Positions 30,049 through 40,811 of a DNA stretch of 64,000 nt are shown in pieces. A model generated the notes under the pieces. It saw only the letters and a list, made by a program, of their open reading frames with translations. It had not been told where the DNA came from and did no database searches. Position 1 is the stretch's first letter. Every line of letters begins with the position of its first letter. Made by a program: the position numbers and the translations under genes. Source of the stretch: Macrosoma leucophasiata (lineage: Eukaryota; Arthropoda; Insecta; Lepidoptera; Hedylidae); assembly GCA_036365455.1 (NCBI GenBank), contig JAWQUS010000022.1, positions 9,238,001 to 9,302,000 of the forward strand. The letters run 5' to 3'.

Positions 30049-30170
30049 CAAACAGCTCACATTGATGTTAAGTGATGACTGCCTATAGACATCTATATAA
30101 AAACCAGAGGTCGAAATGCAGATGCGTTGCCATCCCTGAGAACTAAAGTGTCATGTCTTTATAATAATTG
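30049..30170 (-). mobile_element. SINE-A2 fragment
   Basis: CAGCTCACATTGATGTTAAG to CCTGAGAACTAAAG. Confidence 0.75.
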
Positions 30171-30335
30171 GGTACTTAGTAGGGACTGGGAAAAGTCTTT
30201 TGTCTCTACAAAACACGTGTAAATTACAGCAATAGCTGTAGGCTGTTAAAAATTAAGTGACTTTTGAGGATACGACCATAATATACTGAAACTTTAATAC
30301 GGTTTTATTCACATGAAAATATATAAATTAGTCAC

Positions 30336-30620
30336 TTTTACTGGCTCCAGTGACGGAGCTCGCGGGCGTAGTCACCACCGCATTACCTAATATACTTGCC
30401 GCTAAATGGTAGTGTTCAGCACTATCGTGTTCCGGTCAGGTGGTAATGTACGGCCCTGTAATTTCCGGCACAGAGGCGTAACACCTTAGGCCTCAGGAGT
30501 AGTAACGCAAATGCACTTTGACCTCGGTCTTTGTGTGGGTGTCTATAGGCTGCAGTCATCACTTAACATCAATGTGAACTGCATGCTTGTTTGCCACTTT
30601 CATTACTATCAAAAAAAAAA
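30336..30620 (+). mobile_element. SINE-A, near full length
   Basis: TTTTACTGG head with an 8-bp deletion, poly(A) tail. Confidence 0.9.
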
Positions 30621-30929
30621 TCTTATGATCTTCCACATAGCCTGTAAGAACTTAGCGTTAATATACTTAAGCACTTACAAAGTTGTGACAACTCAAACAA
30701 TTCTAATAGGTACATGTTACGAAAGCGTTATGGAAATTAAAAATCGCTATACTGTTATTATATCTGTTGGCGGTTTAAAAAACGCATCGTCCCACCCGCT
30801 CACGTATAACAAGCCTTATATAACAGAAAATCAGCCCCAATAGCCGTATCGAGAGCGTAGTTTATCTTCACGCGCTAACTGTTATCGAAGTAGACCCACT
30901 TCGATTCCTGTTGGGTGCATAGGGCTGCC
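30621..30929. other. Unassigned sequence
   Basis: No repeat or coding signal recognised. Confidence 0.4.
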
Positions 30930-31083
30930 ACCCTTCCCATTTGATCCGAGCAGTATAATCATTCAGCCGAATGTGCAACTGCTGAACCAAACCATGCCGC
31001 AAAGATGCCACAAATCCACAACGATCGGGTCCTGAAGCGCTGGCATCCAACGACTGCCCACCGTCACCAGGCTGTCGGTCTAC
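30930..31083 (-). mobile_element. LINE ORF2 C-terminal relic
   Basis: Minus strand reads VGSRWMPALQD then, after a one-base shift, a W-rich segment, with CAGCAGTTGCACATTCGGC TGAATGAT as end. This recalls the VG..W...AQDR..W / CAGCAGTGGAC...GGCTGATGAT 3' ends of insect LINEs. Frameshifted and dead. Confidence 0.5.
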
Positions 31084-31342
31084 CCAGTGGCATAGACAGG
31101 GGGAGGCCCGTACCGGGTGCCACCCGTTTGGGTGTGACACCATCTTTTTAAATAACCAAAAATTGAATGGTTTAGACCAGAAAGCGTCTCACAATTAATG
31201 TCAATTTCGTTTTTATAGTATTAGGGTATCATGTAAGTCGTGGGGGGGGGGGCTGGAGACAGAACTCGCTCAAAAGAGGGCACCGGGGAGGACACCGGTG
31301 GAGAATGCAGAAATAACATACAAGAGAATGAGGAGTATATCC

Positions 31343-31399
31343 TTTTTAGGGTTCCGTACCTTAAAAGGAAAAAAGGAACCCTTATAGGATCACTCGTGC

Positions 31400-31457
<58 letters not shown>

Positions 31458-32007
31458 CCGTCTGTCACAGCCAATTTTCTCCGAAACTACTCGACCGATT
31501 GAGTTGAAATTTGATGAATATATGTAAATTGGTGACCCAAAGATGAACACGTCAAGTAAAATAATAAATTTTAAACAGGGAGGGGACTTTCGGGGGGTAA
31601 ATAAGAAAATTAAAAAAAAACTGTGTCGTGTGACATATCAAATAAAAGAGATTGTTGTCAGCATCTCAGATATATTTGTTTTATAATTTTTGCATAAACA
31701 AATTTGAAGTTATTTAAGAAAAACGACGAAAATTGACCATTCCCTCCCCCCCTATCTCCGAAACTACTGAACTTAAAATTTTGAAAAAATGTGGAAAATA
31801 GTTCTTTGCCTATAGATTACTGGAAAACCTATAAGAAGTTTGAGTATTCAAATTAAATCGAAAATTCTTAATAATATAACCCCCCCTGCCGGTACCACCG
31901 TAACCGCTATGTCCCTGCATTTTAATTCTGCAATATTTTCGAAAATATTTATTTAAATTACGGAACCCTCACCACGCGAGTCGAACTCGCACTTGTCCGG
32001 TTTTTTT
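31343..32007. mobile_element. Family F element, complete
   Basis: TTTTTAGGGTTCCGTACC start; (TGTC)n at 31400-31465; end ACGGAACCCTCACC...CGCACTTGTCCGGTTTT. Sits in a T-run of the hAT-like element. Confidence 0.75.
31399..31466. repeat. (TCTG)n microsatellite
   Basis: About 16 tetranucleotide units, internal to family F. Confidence 0.95.
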
Positions 32008-32124
32008 TGTTTATTAGCCCCGGGTGTCATCCACGTTAGCTACGCCGCTGGGTCCACTTTGTGCACCCCATGTGCAGTCTTCTGGTACGCGATCGCCATT
32101 TAAGACATGATGAGACGTGGTACT

Positions 32125-32343
32125 TGACAACCCGGTTAGTCCAGCGGTGTGAGACGACCGTTCGATTCGAAGCGTCGCGGTTTCGATTCCCACACCGGGA
32201 CAAATATTTGTATGGCCTACAGATATTTGTTTCGGGTCTGGGTGTTTGTGTATGTGTTGTGTGTGTACAGCGGCACCCACGACACAGGTTTATACCTAGT
32301 GTGAGGCTGTGAGTGTAAGCGTATTTTATTTATTTATTATTTA
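32125..32343 (+). mobile_element. SINE-C, full length
   Basis: TGACAACCCGGTTAGTCCAGC head to TATTTTATTTATTTATTATT tail. Confidence 0.9.
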
Positions 32344-32351
32344 AGAACCTT

Positions 32352-32533
32352 TCAGCCCATCTATCTGCCGCGAAATAGTAGTGTTCAGGACCACTATCGT
32401 GATCCGGTGAGATGGTAATATATGGCCCCGTAATAACTAGCACATAGACATAACAACTTAGGTCTCAGGGGTGGTAACGCATCTTTATTTGTACCTCTGG
32501 TCTTTGTGTAAGTGTCTATAGGCTGCAGTCATC
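32352..32533 (+). mobile_element. SINE-A2 fragment
   Basis: ATCTATCTGCCGCG to GGCTGCAGTCATC. Confidence 0.8.
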
Positions 32534-32825
32534 GGTGGTAGTACCAGTATACCTTTTAAATAATCATTTAAGTTTAGTATACGCAAGATAAATCCGAAAA
32601 TAAGTTTTATCTCAACGAGTGTAGCTCGCAAAAACCTGAGAAATATATTTTATTAAAAACATTTTTTTTCAAAATTTTTAAGATTATTTTTTTAAATGTG
32701 GCAGCCCTTGTAATACGTGTTATCGAGGTAGAAAATAGGTGAATTGTGCGACTTTATGTTGTTAAGTAACGAGCTCGATAAAGTATTTTTTACGGATTGA
32801 TCTCGCATATGTAATACTTTTTATT
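32534..32825. other. AT-rich sequence, nothing recognised
   Basis: No repeat or coding signal seen. Confidence 0.4.
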
Positions 32826-32946
32826 TTTTATTTTATGGAACTGGCAAACAAGCGTGCAGCTCACATCGATGTTAAGTGACGACTGCAGCCTATAGACACC
32901 CACACAAAGACCAAGGCCAAAATGCAGATGCGTTACCACTCCTGAG
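32826..32946 (-). mobile_element. SINE-A fragment
   Basis: Poly(A)-side half, stops at CACTCCTGAG where SINE-C begins. Confidence 0.85.
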
Positions 32947-33142
32947 GTTAGTCCAGCGGTGTGAGATGACCGTTTGATTCGAAGGGTCGCGGGTTCGATC
33001 CCCGCACCGGGCCAAATATTTGTATGGCCTACAGATATCTATTTGTTTCGGGTCTGGGTGTTTGTGTATGTGTTGTATGTGTACAACGGCATCCACGACA
33101 CAGGTTTATACCTACTGTAAGGCTGTGAGTGTAATCTAATAC
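32947..33142 (+). mobile_element. SINE-C, first 9 bp missing
   Basis: GTTAGTCCAGCGGTGTGAGATG to GTGAGTGTAATCTAATAC. Confidence 0.85.
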
Positions 33143-33404
33143 ATATTAAAAAAAAATATCCAGGTGCGAAGTAAAAAAGGTGTGGTGGGGGGGAGGGGGG
33201 AGGAGCCTTACTTCACGTAAACTATAGTGAAGTGACCCCAACGCTCCAGTTGGGGGCGATTTGGTGAAGATTTCACCGAGGTACGAAGGCTCGGTGAGCG
33301 TAGTTCTGAGATTGGAAGGTTTGTTTTTTTTTATACCGCCAAGGGGATGCGAAGTTCGTTGGGGCAGCTATTAGGGTCGGTTCGCCAGTTCACGTCTATT
33401 AAGT
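33143..33404. other. Unassigned G-rich then GC-rich sequence
   Basis: A G-run at 33186-33210, then a block (CCCCAACGCTCCAGTTGGGG hairpin) that may be a LINE relic. Not identified. Confidence 0.35.
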
Positions 33405-33627
33405 ATGTATGTATGTATCTTCACGCCAGGTCCCTAACGGGGTAGGCAGAGAGTGTAGAGCGCCAGACATCCCGGTTCTGACAAACCTCTCGTGCCTCGT
33501 CTACCTTCATCATTCTCTTCATACATGCACGCCGATTCCTAAGACTTTTGACCCCACCATCAGACAGAACTCGACCTATTTGGTCATGGTAGGTCAGCCT
33601 TGGTCTTCCTGGGCCTCTGCAACCATC
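33405..33627 (-). mobile_element. LINE-E with 14-bp target duplication
   Basis: CACGTCTATTAAGT at 33391-33404 and 33628-33641. ATGT tail at left; encodes the end of ORF2 from GRPRLTYHDQ to SAYPVRDLA. Confidence 0.9.
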
Positions 33628-33730
33628 CACGTCTATTAAGTGCAGTTGATAAGTTTTGAGGGGAAAGTAAAAATGTCCCAGCTCTAATTTCAATGCGTAA
33701 ATCATGTAGTGTGTTCATTATATAGGTATA

Positions 33731-33788
33731 TGGTACTGGTGGTAGAGCTCCAGTGACGGAGCTCGCGGGTGTAGGCACCACCGCATTA
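33731..33788 (+). mobile_element. SINE-A 5' end
   Basis: ACTGGTGGTAGAGCTCC to CACCGCATTA; interrupted. Confidence 0.9.
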
Positions 33789-34663
33789 GGGGCCATCCAT
33801 AAATTACGTCACACGTAAATGGGGAGGGAGGGTATCACCGAAATGTGACAATGTGTGACAAGGGGCAGGAGGGGTCGAAAGTTTTGTGACGTCACATGTT
33901 AAAATTTAAAATACTGAAACGTGAAATCTAGATCTGAATAAAAAACTCTAAAAATCTACGAACTTGATCTATATTTATCAATAATTCACTATATTTATTG
34001 ATTCGAGTGAGACTCAACTTCACAAGAATTTTGAATGGTAAGGGTTTAAATAGGTTTAAGTCGTCTGCGAGTGCTCGCTCGCTTTTCTACCGTTCCGCGC
34101 GTCGGTTGTTAGCGAGACCTGCGACAAGTACTGCCACATGCGCCGGCGCAGTGACTTCAATACGTTCCTATTGTTTACTTGACCATTGTCTTTTGCCGAG
34201 TGACAGTCAAAGTTATCTCAGTTTACTTATTTTAATATTTTTAATTTATCATTAAATTATTTTAAAATGAATAAAAAGATAGATTTAGGTATTCTCTACC
34301 GTAGATTATAAATTGCTGATATAAAAGAGTGGATCCAAAGCCCATGGACACTAGATACTTAAGTTTTTTATATATATAATTAACGTAATTAGTCGTTTAT
34401 TGTTTTTTAACTAGTCGTTGTTTTTTCAGTTATCTGAAATATTGGAATTTATGTTGATTTTATAAGATTATTTAATAAAAATAAGCAAAAAATGGAAAAA
34501 GCTGTTTTCTCTCGATTATTTTTGAGTACATGAATAAATTTTAAAAATATGTGACGTCACATCAGGAGGGGGGGGCTTATAAAAATGTGACAACCTGTGA
34601 CAAGGACGGGGGGAGGGGTCCAAAAGTCCCGAAATTCGTGTGACGTAATTTATGGATGGCCCC
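33789..34663. mobile_element. PIF/Harbinger-like element, 875 bp, TSD TTA
   Basis: TIR GGGGCCATCCATAAATTACG at left with its inverse at right, followed inward by TCACACG/CGTGTGA and G-rich GTGACAAGG blocks in both arms. TTA at 33786-33788 and 34664-34666. The interior (33990-34260) is a non-repetitive, GC-richer passenger without transposase motifs. Confidence 0.85.
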
Positions 34664-34898
34664 TTACCTGATTTACTTGCCGCTAAATGGTAGTGTTCAG
34701 CACTATCGTGTTCCGGTCAGGTGGTAATTTACGGCCCTGTAATTTCCGGCACAGAGGCATAACACCTTAGGCCTCAGAAGTGGTAACGCATTTGTATTTT
34801 GACCTTGGTCTTTGTGTGGGTGTCTATAGGCTGCAGTCATCACTTAACATCAATGTGAACTGCATGCTTGTTTGCCACTTCAATTACATAAAAAAAAA
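34664..34898 (+). mobile_element. SINE-A 3' part
   Basis: Resumes at TTACCTGATTTACTTGCC and runs to poly(A). Confidence 0.9.
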
Positions 34899-35058
34899 TA
34901 TATATATATATATAGATTGCAAATAAACAATGTGATTTCTAATACAATATTTTAAGAGGTTATTGTACGCATAATTAAAACAACTTTTGCCATGGTCCAC
35001 CTTGAAATAACGAAAACAGATAATGTTGCTCCAACATTTTCGCGAAACTAGTTATAAC

Positions 35059-35387
35059 TGCCTCAGTAGCGTAGTGGTAGCAGGCCACTACTATTGCGCT
35101 GGAGGTCCTGGGTTCGATTCCCGGGTCGGGGGATATTAGAGATAACGGTTTAAAATCCTTTATCTCTGCTTCTATTGGGATTTTTCCATTTTCTGGAAGT
35201 TTCCCAGTACCCCGGAGTTTGGTAATGTGCCCGGAGATGGCAACAGGTTCGCCACCTGTTACATGGGCCAAAACGTAACCGGCGAGTCGTGGGTGTTTGC
35301 ATGTATGATTGAATGCATGCATTTGCCTCTGCCTACCCCTTCGGGGATTACAGGCGTGAAGTTACGTTTTTTTTTTTGTTTTTTTTT
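35059..35387 (+). mobile_element. SINE-B with 10-bp target duplication
   Basis: TAGTTATAAC at 35049-35058 and 35388-35397. Head TGCCTCAGTAGCGTAGTGG, B-box GGTTCGATTCCC, tail GGCGTGAAGTTACG then T-run. Defines the family's true ends. Confidence 0.9.
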
Positions 35388-35407
35388 TAGTTATAACAGA
35401 TATTTTA

Positions 35408-35715
35408 ACGTAACTTAACTTGTACACGCCTGTAATTTCCAAAGGGGTAGGCAGAGGTAAAACCATGCATTCAAGCATACATGCAAACACCCACGATTCG
35501 CCGGTTACGTTTTTGACCAATGTAACAGGCGAGCCTGTTGACATCTCCGGGTACACCAAACTCCGAGGTACTGGGAATCTTCCAGAAAATTGAAAAATCA
35601 CAATAGAACAAAAAGGATTATACACCGTTATCTTTGGTAGGCCCCGACCCGGGAATCGAATCCAGGACCCCAGCTTAGCAGTAGTGGCCTACTACCTCTA
35701 GACTACAGAGGCAGT
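35408..35715 (-). mobile_element. SINE-B copy
   Basis: Complete reverse copy to GACTACAGAGGCA. Confidence 0.85.
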
Positions 35716-35749
35716 CAAGTTTAAATAAACCAAGATACCTTAATTAATC

Positions 35750-35978
35750 CATTTTTTTATATAATGTACCTAAATGGCAAACAAGCATGCAGTTCACATC
35801 GATGTTAAGTGATGACTGCAGCCTATAGCCATCCATACAAAGACCATAGGTCAAATGGTGATTCGTTACCACTTCTGAGGCCTAAGGTGTAGGCCGGAAA
35901 TTACAGGGCCGTACATTACCACCTGACCGGAACACGATAGTGCTGAACACTACCATTTAGCGGCAAGTATATCAGGTA
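35750..35978 (-). mobile_element. SINE-A, head-truncated
   Basis: Poly(A) end to AAGTATATCAGGTAA. Confidence 0.85.
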
Positions 35979-36489
35979 AATATCCATTTAAAGATACGCC
36001 CTTTTAAGATAAACATCATTTGCAAACTACAAGACAAGTAAGGTTGTACAAACGAGTATCTTATTCGATTGCAATAAGAGTTATAGTTGATTGTTTCTGC
36101 ATATTATACCTTTCTTGGATTATGAGTCAGATTGGTAATCACGTCATCCATACTTTCACTGCATACTGCATCCTCAATGTTCGTGTGAATCAATATCGTA
36201 TTTAGATATAAGCTTTAAGGCGCGGGCCCACCGCGGCGCATGGAGAGGCTGCGCAAGTGTATTAAGCTTCGCTTTACATCAGAACACCAGCGCTGTAGTG
36301 CCAACTACAGCAATCAGCTGAGATGGGTACCAATTTTTTGGTCTCACACATACATCATACCGTTGTGTTAAGTTGTCTTCTCTGCTTTTATTATAATGTT
36401 TTTTTTGTTTCGTTATTTTTTTTAACTATTGTTTATTTAGGTATTTAGTGATGTATTGTGTGTGTCAAAAAATAAACTATTTCTTTCTA
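35979..36489. other. Unassigned; possible exon-like frame
   Basis: A minus-strand frame at 36110-36212 ends at AAG|GTATAA. A GC-rich block at 36222-36260. Neither is conclusive. Confidence 0.25.
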
Positions 36490-36960
36490 TCTTTAGATGA
36501 AATTGTATTTGGTAGTGTCCACTGCAGCCCACGAAGAGGCTACACATGAATTAACGTCATTGACACATGCGTGGCTAGCTCGAATAGGCGGTTACATAGC
36601 TCAACGTTAACAATGTGGGTCTACGTTTCTTCTGGAAGTACACGAATATGGCCCACGACTATGTACAGCTCGCTTATCTATCCTTGGATTGCAGTGGGAC
36701 GTGCGTCGCCCCGCTATACATTATTCGTGGATCTTCATGTACTCCAGTGGAAACATTGAACCACGTTGTCAAACAAATTTGTATTAATTTGTTTGACAAC
36801 GCAGCTAAAACGCGCCGCGTGTCCGTGCACAGCAAGCGTCGTGGTCGGCCCGCGCCTTTGTCTGTATTCCACTGGTATGCCAGTGCATACCAGTGGCAGT
36901 TCTATGGGAGACGTAGGAGCTCTAAAGGTCGTGAATCCCTTCCTCCAATAGGGATGTTAA
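36490..36960. repeat. Unclassified sequence with two perfect hairpins
   Basis: CGTTGTCAAACAAATT and inverse (36764-36801, 6-nt loop); CCACTGGTATGC and inverse (36869-36896, 4-nt loop). GC-richer than its surroundings. Possibly a transposon relic; overlapping open frames lack any recognised domain. Confidence 0.4.
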
Positions 36961-36964
36961 ATCG

Positions 36965-37546
36965 TTTTTAGGGTTCCGTAGTAAACAAGGAACCCTTATA
37001 GTTTCGCCAAGTCCGTCTGTCTGTCTGTCTGTCCGTCCGCGGTTTAGCGCAAAAACTATTGGTACTAGAGACTTGAAATTTGGCACAAGTATACACCTTA
37101 ATCACGCCGACAAAGTGGTATAATAAAAATATGATAAAATATATATTTAGGGTAACCTCCCCTACATGTAACGCGCGGTAATATAAAAATATTATGGGTG
37201 TGCGAACATTATTTTTCGATTTAGTTAACTGTTCGTGACTTATTAAGCTTTATAGTGCAATTTTTTGTTAGACTCAAGTGCCCCCCCCCCCTACAGACTA
37301 AACGGTTGTTGTTAGAAATTCAAACGTTACGGCAATAGTGGCTACATATAACGAAATTAAAAGGAAAACTATCACACTTAAGTTAGACTTGCAAGTTTGC
37401 GAGTAATAGTCGACCAAATGTATTTAACTCGAAAATTTCGAACAAGTCTATACAAAATTTTTATTTATTTTTTCATTACATCTCTTACTCTGTAATTACG
37501 GAACCCTACAATGCGCGTGGCCCGACACGCACTTGACCGGTTTTTT
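36965..37546. mobile_element. Family F element, complete
   Basis: TTTTTAGGGTTCCGTAG start, GTCTGTCTGTCTGTCTGTCC, end ACGGAACCCTACAATGCGCG ... CACTTGACCGGTTTT. Confidence 0.75.
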
Positions 37547-37624
37547 AACTTTATCCTGTTTTTTTTCTGTAATTTCAAAAAGTATTGAATAAATACATAA
37601 ATAGTGTTTAAAGATATGACGATT

Positions 37625-37896
37625 ATTGGTGGTAGAGTTCCAGTTTACCACCACCGCATTACCTAATCAATCTGCCGTCAAATGGTAGTGCTCAGCACTA
37701 TCGTGTTCCGGTTATGGTAATGTACGGCCTCGTAATAACTATCACAGAGACATTATCAACTAAGGTCGCAGGGGTGGCGACGTATCTGCATTTTGACCTC
37801 TGGTCTTAGTGTGGGTGTCTATAGGCTGCAGTCATCACTTAACATCAATGTGAACTGCCTGCATGTTTGGCACCTTCACTTCATTAAAAAAAAATC
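37625..37896 (+). mobile_element. SINE-A2, full length
   Basis: Head TTGGTGGTAGAGTTCC to tail CTTCATTAAAAAAAAA. Confidence 0.85.
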
Positions 37897-38021
37897 GTTA
37901 TACATGAAGTTGGCAATATGCGTAACAGCGAAGTCTTGATAATATTAAAAAATACTGACTTCATATTATTATGCTAACGTATTTTGATACGTGTCAGCCA
38001 CGATACTAACTGGTTATCCTG

Positions 38022-38279
38022 ATGTCGCAAGTCTTCAGAATAAAATCACTCACACGTGTTATTGCGAAAAATAAAAATATGAGACAAAGACGATGTTTTA
38101 CCATCAGAAAACTTTATAAGTCAAGTTGTTCCATAGACAATGTTCAAATAAAAATAAAAAACGGACCACGTAGGCGGTTAAAAAAACATCTTTATCCTCA
38201 GTTCTTTGACCCGCGATGTCGGACGACTTTGAGGTTGCTTTCTTTTAATAGAAAACGGGCGTCGAGTTTTTGTTGGTAA
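38022..38279 (+). CDS. Uncharacterised basic ORF (85 codons)
   Basis: ATG-started frame in repeat-free sequence. The product is strongly basic (KNGPRRRLKKHLYPQFF stretch) with five Cys. No domain, signal peptide or membrane segment recognised; no promoter seen. May be chance. Confidence 0.15.
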   Translation: MSQVFRIKSLTRVIAKNKNMRQRRCFTIRKLYKSSCSIDNVQIKIKNGPRRRLKKHLYPQFFDPRCRTTLRLLSFNRKRASSFCW

Positions 38280-38360
38280 CTCCTTTTGGATATTTATGAA
38301 ACAGGGCAAATGTAAGACGAATATTTGGAGGGTTCTTCCGTACATTTGAGAAATTTCTTA

Positions 38361-38663
38361 CGTAACCTCACGCCTGTAATCCCCGAAGGGGTAGGCAGAG
38401 GTAAATGCATGCATTCAAGCATACATGCAAACACCCACGATTCGCCAGTTACGTTTTGGCCCATTTGGCAGCGAGCCTGTTGCCATCCCCGGGCATATTA
38501 TCAAACTTCGAGGTACTGGGCAATTTTCTGAAAATGGAAAAATCCCAATAGAACCAGGGATAAAGGAGTTTACACCATTATCTCTGATAACGCACAACCC
38601 GGAATTCGAACCTAGGATCTCAGCGTAGTAGTAGTGGCCTGCTACCACTAGGCTACCGAGGCA
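38361..38663 (-). mobile_element. SINE-B with 11-bp target duplication
   Basis: GAAATTTCTTA at 38350-38360 and 38664-38674. Full length, 303 bp. Confidence 0.9.
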
Positions 38664-38699
38664 GAAATTTCTTATGTTATTATAAATATTGTAGACTTA

Positions 38700-38938
38700 A
38701 GAGCAACACGGGCCACCGGTCGCGGTGGACCGGGAGGGAGTAGTCATATGAAGTTTTTCTCCTCTGTCAAAGTACAAGACCAAATGGTCCTATGCCTATC
38801 GCCCAGATATTTATGTGTGCGTGAAATTGTTCATGTATTTTGTTAAAGTCAAGGTGTGAGTTTCGTAGTAATAGACGATTTTTGTAGTGTGAGTGTGTGT
38901 CACACGTATTTCCCTTCACAAAAAATTACAGACTGTTT
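38700..38938 (+). mobile_element. Element G, right end lost
   Basis: AGAGCAACACGGGCCACCGG start; stops after TTACAGACTGTTT. Confidence 0.75.
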
Positions 38939-38950
38939 ACTACCTACCAA

Positions 38951-39186
38951 CTAAAGGACTTATTACACGGCACGGTATTCAGGGTACGATAGCAAGTGTC
39001 AGGGTAGTGTAATTACATTTAGGTAGTTAGGGCCCTAATTGGGGCGACCGGAGCGGCCCGTGTATTTGTACTGTGATTGAGTTAGGGCGCTGTCGACCGG
39101 ATAGTGTAATAAGCGGCAACCCGGCGCGAGGCCACGCCCACCCTTTCTGCCGGACCCTGAATACCGTGTCGTGTAATAGACTTTTT
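38951..39186. mobile_element. MITE with about 32-bp TIRs
   Basis: GACTTATTACACGGCACGGT ATTCAGGGT at left faces ACCCTGAATACCGTGTCGTG TAATAGAC at right. TA or TTA at the edges. GC-rich interior, no coding. Confidence 0.75.
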
Positions 39187-39394
39187 AGATTTAATTTTGA
39201 AATATCTAGTAGGTACTAAACAGTTTGTTATTATAACAAGCACTGTGTAGCAATCTAGAAATGCTCCAAGGCTGTTTGTTGTGTATTTCGAATATTCATT
39301 ACATTAAAATAAATTGTTATTTGCCGGTTTAGCAACATTGTTTAAGTGTTATATTTGTTTAACGTTAGTTTTCGTTTTTTTTTTCAATCCTCTT
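39187..39394. other. AT-rich sequence, nothing recognised
   Basis: Ends in a T-run before SINE-C. Confidence 0.4.
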
Positions 39395-39594
39395 TCCACT
39401 CACAGCCCCACATTAGTTATACACCAGTGTCGTGTGTGCCGTTGACGTTATACACATACAACACATACACAAACACCCAGATCCGAAACAAATATCTGTA
39501 GGGCATACAAATATTTGTCCCGGTGCGGAGATCGAACCCGCGACCCTTCTAATCGAACGGTCATCTCACACCGCTGGACCAACCGGGTCCTCAA
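39395..39594 (-). mobile_element. SINE-C copy
   Basis: CACTCACAGCCCCACATTAG ... head GGACCAACCGGGTCCTCA. Confidence 0.85.
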
Positions 39595-39644
39595 ACATCG
39601 TAATTTTAAATTTAGCTAGGTACCTACTGGGTTACCCAGCGTAG

Positions 39645-39932
39645 AACTGGTGGTATGGTAGTTCCAAGTGTAGGGACTCGAGGGCGTAGGCTACAGCATG
39701 ACTTAATCTATCTGCCGCCAAATGGTAGTGTTCAGCACTATCGTGTTCCGGTTAGATGGTAATGTATGGCCCCGAAGTAAATATCACAGAGACCTCAATT
39801 AAGGTCTCAGGGCTGGCAACGTATCCGCATTTTGACCTCTGGTTTTTATGAAGATTTCTATAGGTTGTCATAACTTAACATCCATGTGAGCTGTATGCGA
39901 AGTGGTAACAGCATACAGTTCAGATTGATGTT
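39645..39932. mobile_element. SINE-A2 (plus) and SINE-A scrap (minus)
   Basis: 39645-39898 head to GTGAGCTGTATGC; 39900-39932 a reversed GCATACAGTTCAGATTGATG piece. Confidence 0.75.
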
Positions 39933-40160
39933 TGACGACCCGGTTAGTCCAGCGGTGTGAGATGACCGTTTGATTCGAAGGGTCGCGGGTTCGATCCCCG
40001 CACCGGGACAAATATTTGTATGGCCTACAGATATTTGTTTCGGGTTTGGGTGTTTGTGTATGTGTTGTATGTGTACAACGGCACCCACGACACAGGTTTA
40101 TACCTACTGTGGGGCTGTGAGTGTAAGCGTATTTTATTTTATTTTTTTTATTTTTTTTTA
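39933..40160 (+). mobile_element. SINE-C, full length
   Basis: TGACGACCCGGTTAGTCCAGC head, both boxes intact, T-rich tail. Confidence 0.9.
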
Positions 40161-40171
40161 AGGAATACTAT

Positions 40172-40240
40172 CACACTAATATTATAAATGTGAAAGTTTC
40201 TTTGTTTGGATGTTTGTATGTTTATCCGTCCGCTAATTGT
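40172..40240 (+). mobile_element. Helitron-like 5' end
   Basis: TATCACACTAATATTATAAATG TGAAAGTTTC is a typical lepidopteran Helitron start; truncated by 5S-SINE sequence. Confidence 0.5.
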
Positions 40241-40375
40241 TTTCCAACCGCCGCGTATTTTAATTTGCCACTAGCGGTCACCCATCACACATCCGACCGC
40301 GCCCGTATCGTTTAACCGAGTAGATCGCTTACGATGTACACCAGCCGCTGGGCCGCTCCGGGGGCTCAACCGCTT
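40241..40375 (-). mobile_element. 5S-SINE head only
   Basis: Minus strand carries GGTTAAACGATACGGGCGCGG and TGATGGGTGACCGCTAGTGG, the 5S box A and box C equivalents. Confidence 0.75.
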
Positions 40376-40445
40376 ACTATTATAAAAGAACTACTGAAAT
40401 TATACAACCGTGTACCTTACCATGCACTGTTAATTACTGACACGG

Positions 40446-40481
40446 ATGCACAGACACGCCGACAATAAGTTCATTAGAATG
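40446..40481 (+). CDS. Candidate short first exon
   Basis: ATG then HRHADNKFIRM up to a strong donor ATG|GTAAGT (phase 0). TATTATAAAAG lies about 65 bp upstream. Sequence around it (40376-40650) is unique. Short enough to be chance. Confidence 0.25.
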
Positions 40482-40650
40482 GTAAGTCAAATAAAAACAC
40501 TACCGCAAAGAATAATCATCTTTTGAAAAGCCCGAGTTATTTGAATTTGGAATTATCAGACACGCATACCTATACAAAAGTTTATTACTTTTTTATGGCT
40601 TGTTAACAAATAGTTTTTTAAGTCAACAGCATTTAAATAAATGCCTATTT

Positions 40651-40807
40651 ACTTTTTGTAATGAAGGTGGCATACATGCATGCAGTTCACATGAATGCTA
40701 AGTGATGACTGCAGCATATAGACGTCTACACTGGTGGTAGAGCTCCAGTGACGGAGCTCGCGGGCGTAGGCACCACCGCATTACCTAATATACTTGCCGC
40801 TAAATTC
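40651..40807. mobile_element. SINE-A pieces, minus then plus
   Basis: 40651-40730 reversed tail half, 40731-40807 forward head half, joined head on. Confidence 0.8.
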
Positions 40808-40811
40808 GCTG

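Larger units (their letters stand above)
31085..32050. mobile_element. hAT-like element with nested F
   Basis: Ends CAGTGGCATAGACAGG and GTTAGCTACGCCGCTG (TIR-like). The flanks GGTCTACC/GGTCCACT (6 of 8) fit an eroded 8-bp duplication. The GGGTGCCACCC block at left and GGGTGTCATCC at right are shared with 4533-4905. Confidence 0.65.

Noticed and set aside
30868..31143. 91-codon minus-strand frame as a gene
   Set aside because: It overlaps a frameshifted LINE C-terminal relic and the end of the hAT-like element.
31221..31550. Overlapping frames rich in VCLS / TDGQTDRQ
   Set aside because: Translation of the (TCTG)n tract and family F sequence.
36615..36971. 118-codon frame starting MGLRFFWKYTNM
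   Set aside because: Crosses two perfect hairpins and runs into a family F element, so it cannot be a conserved protein as it stands.
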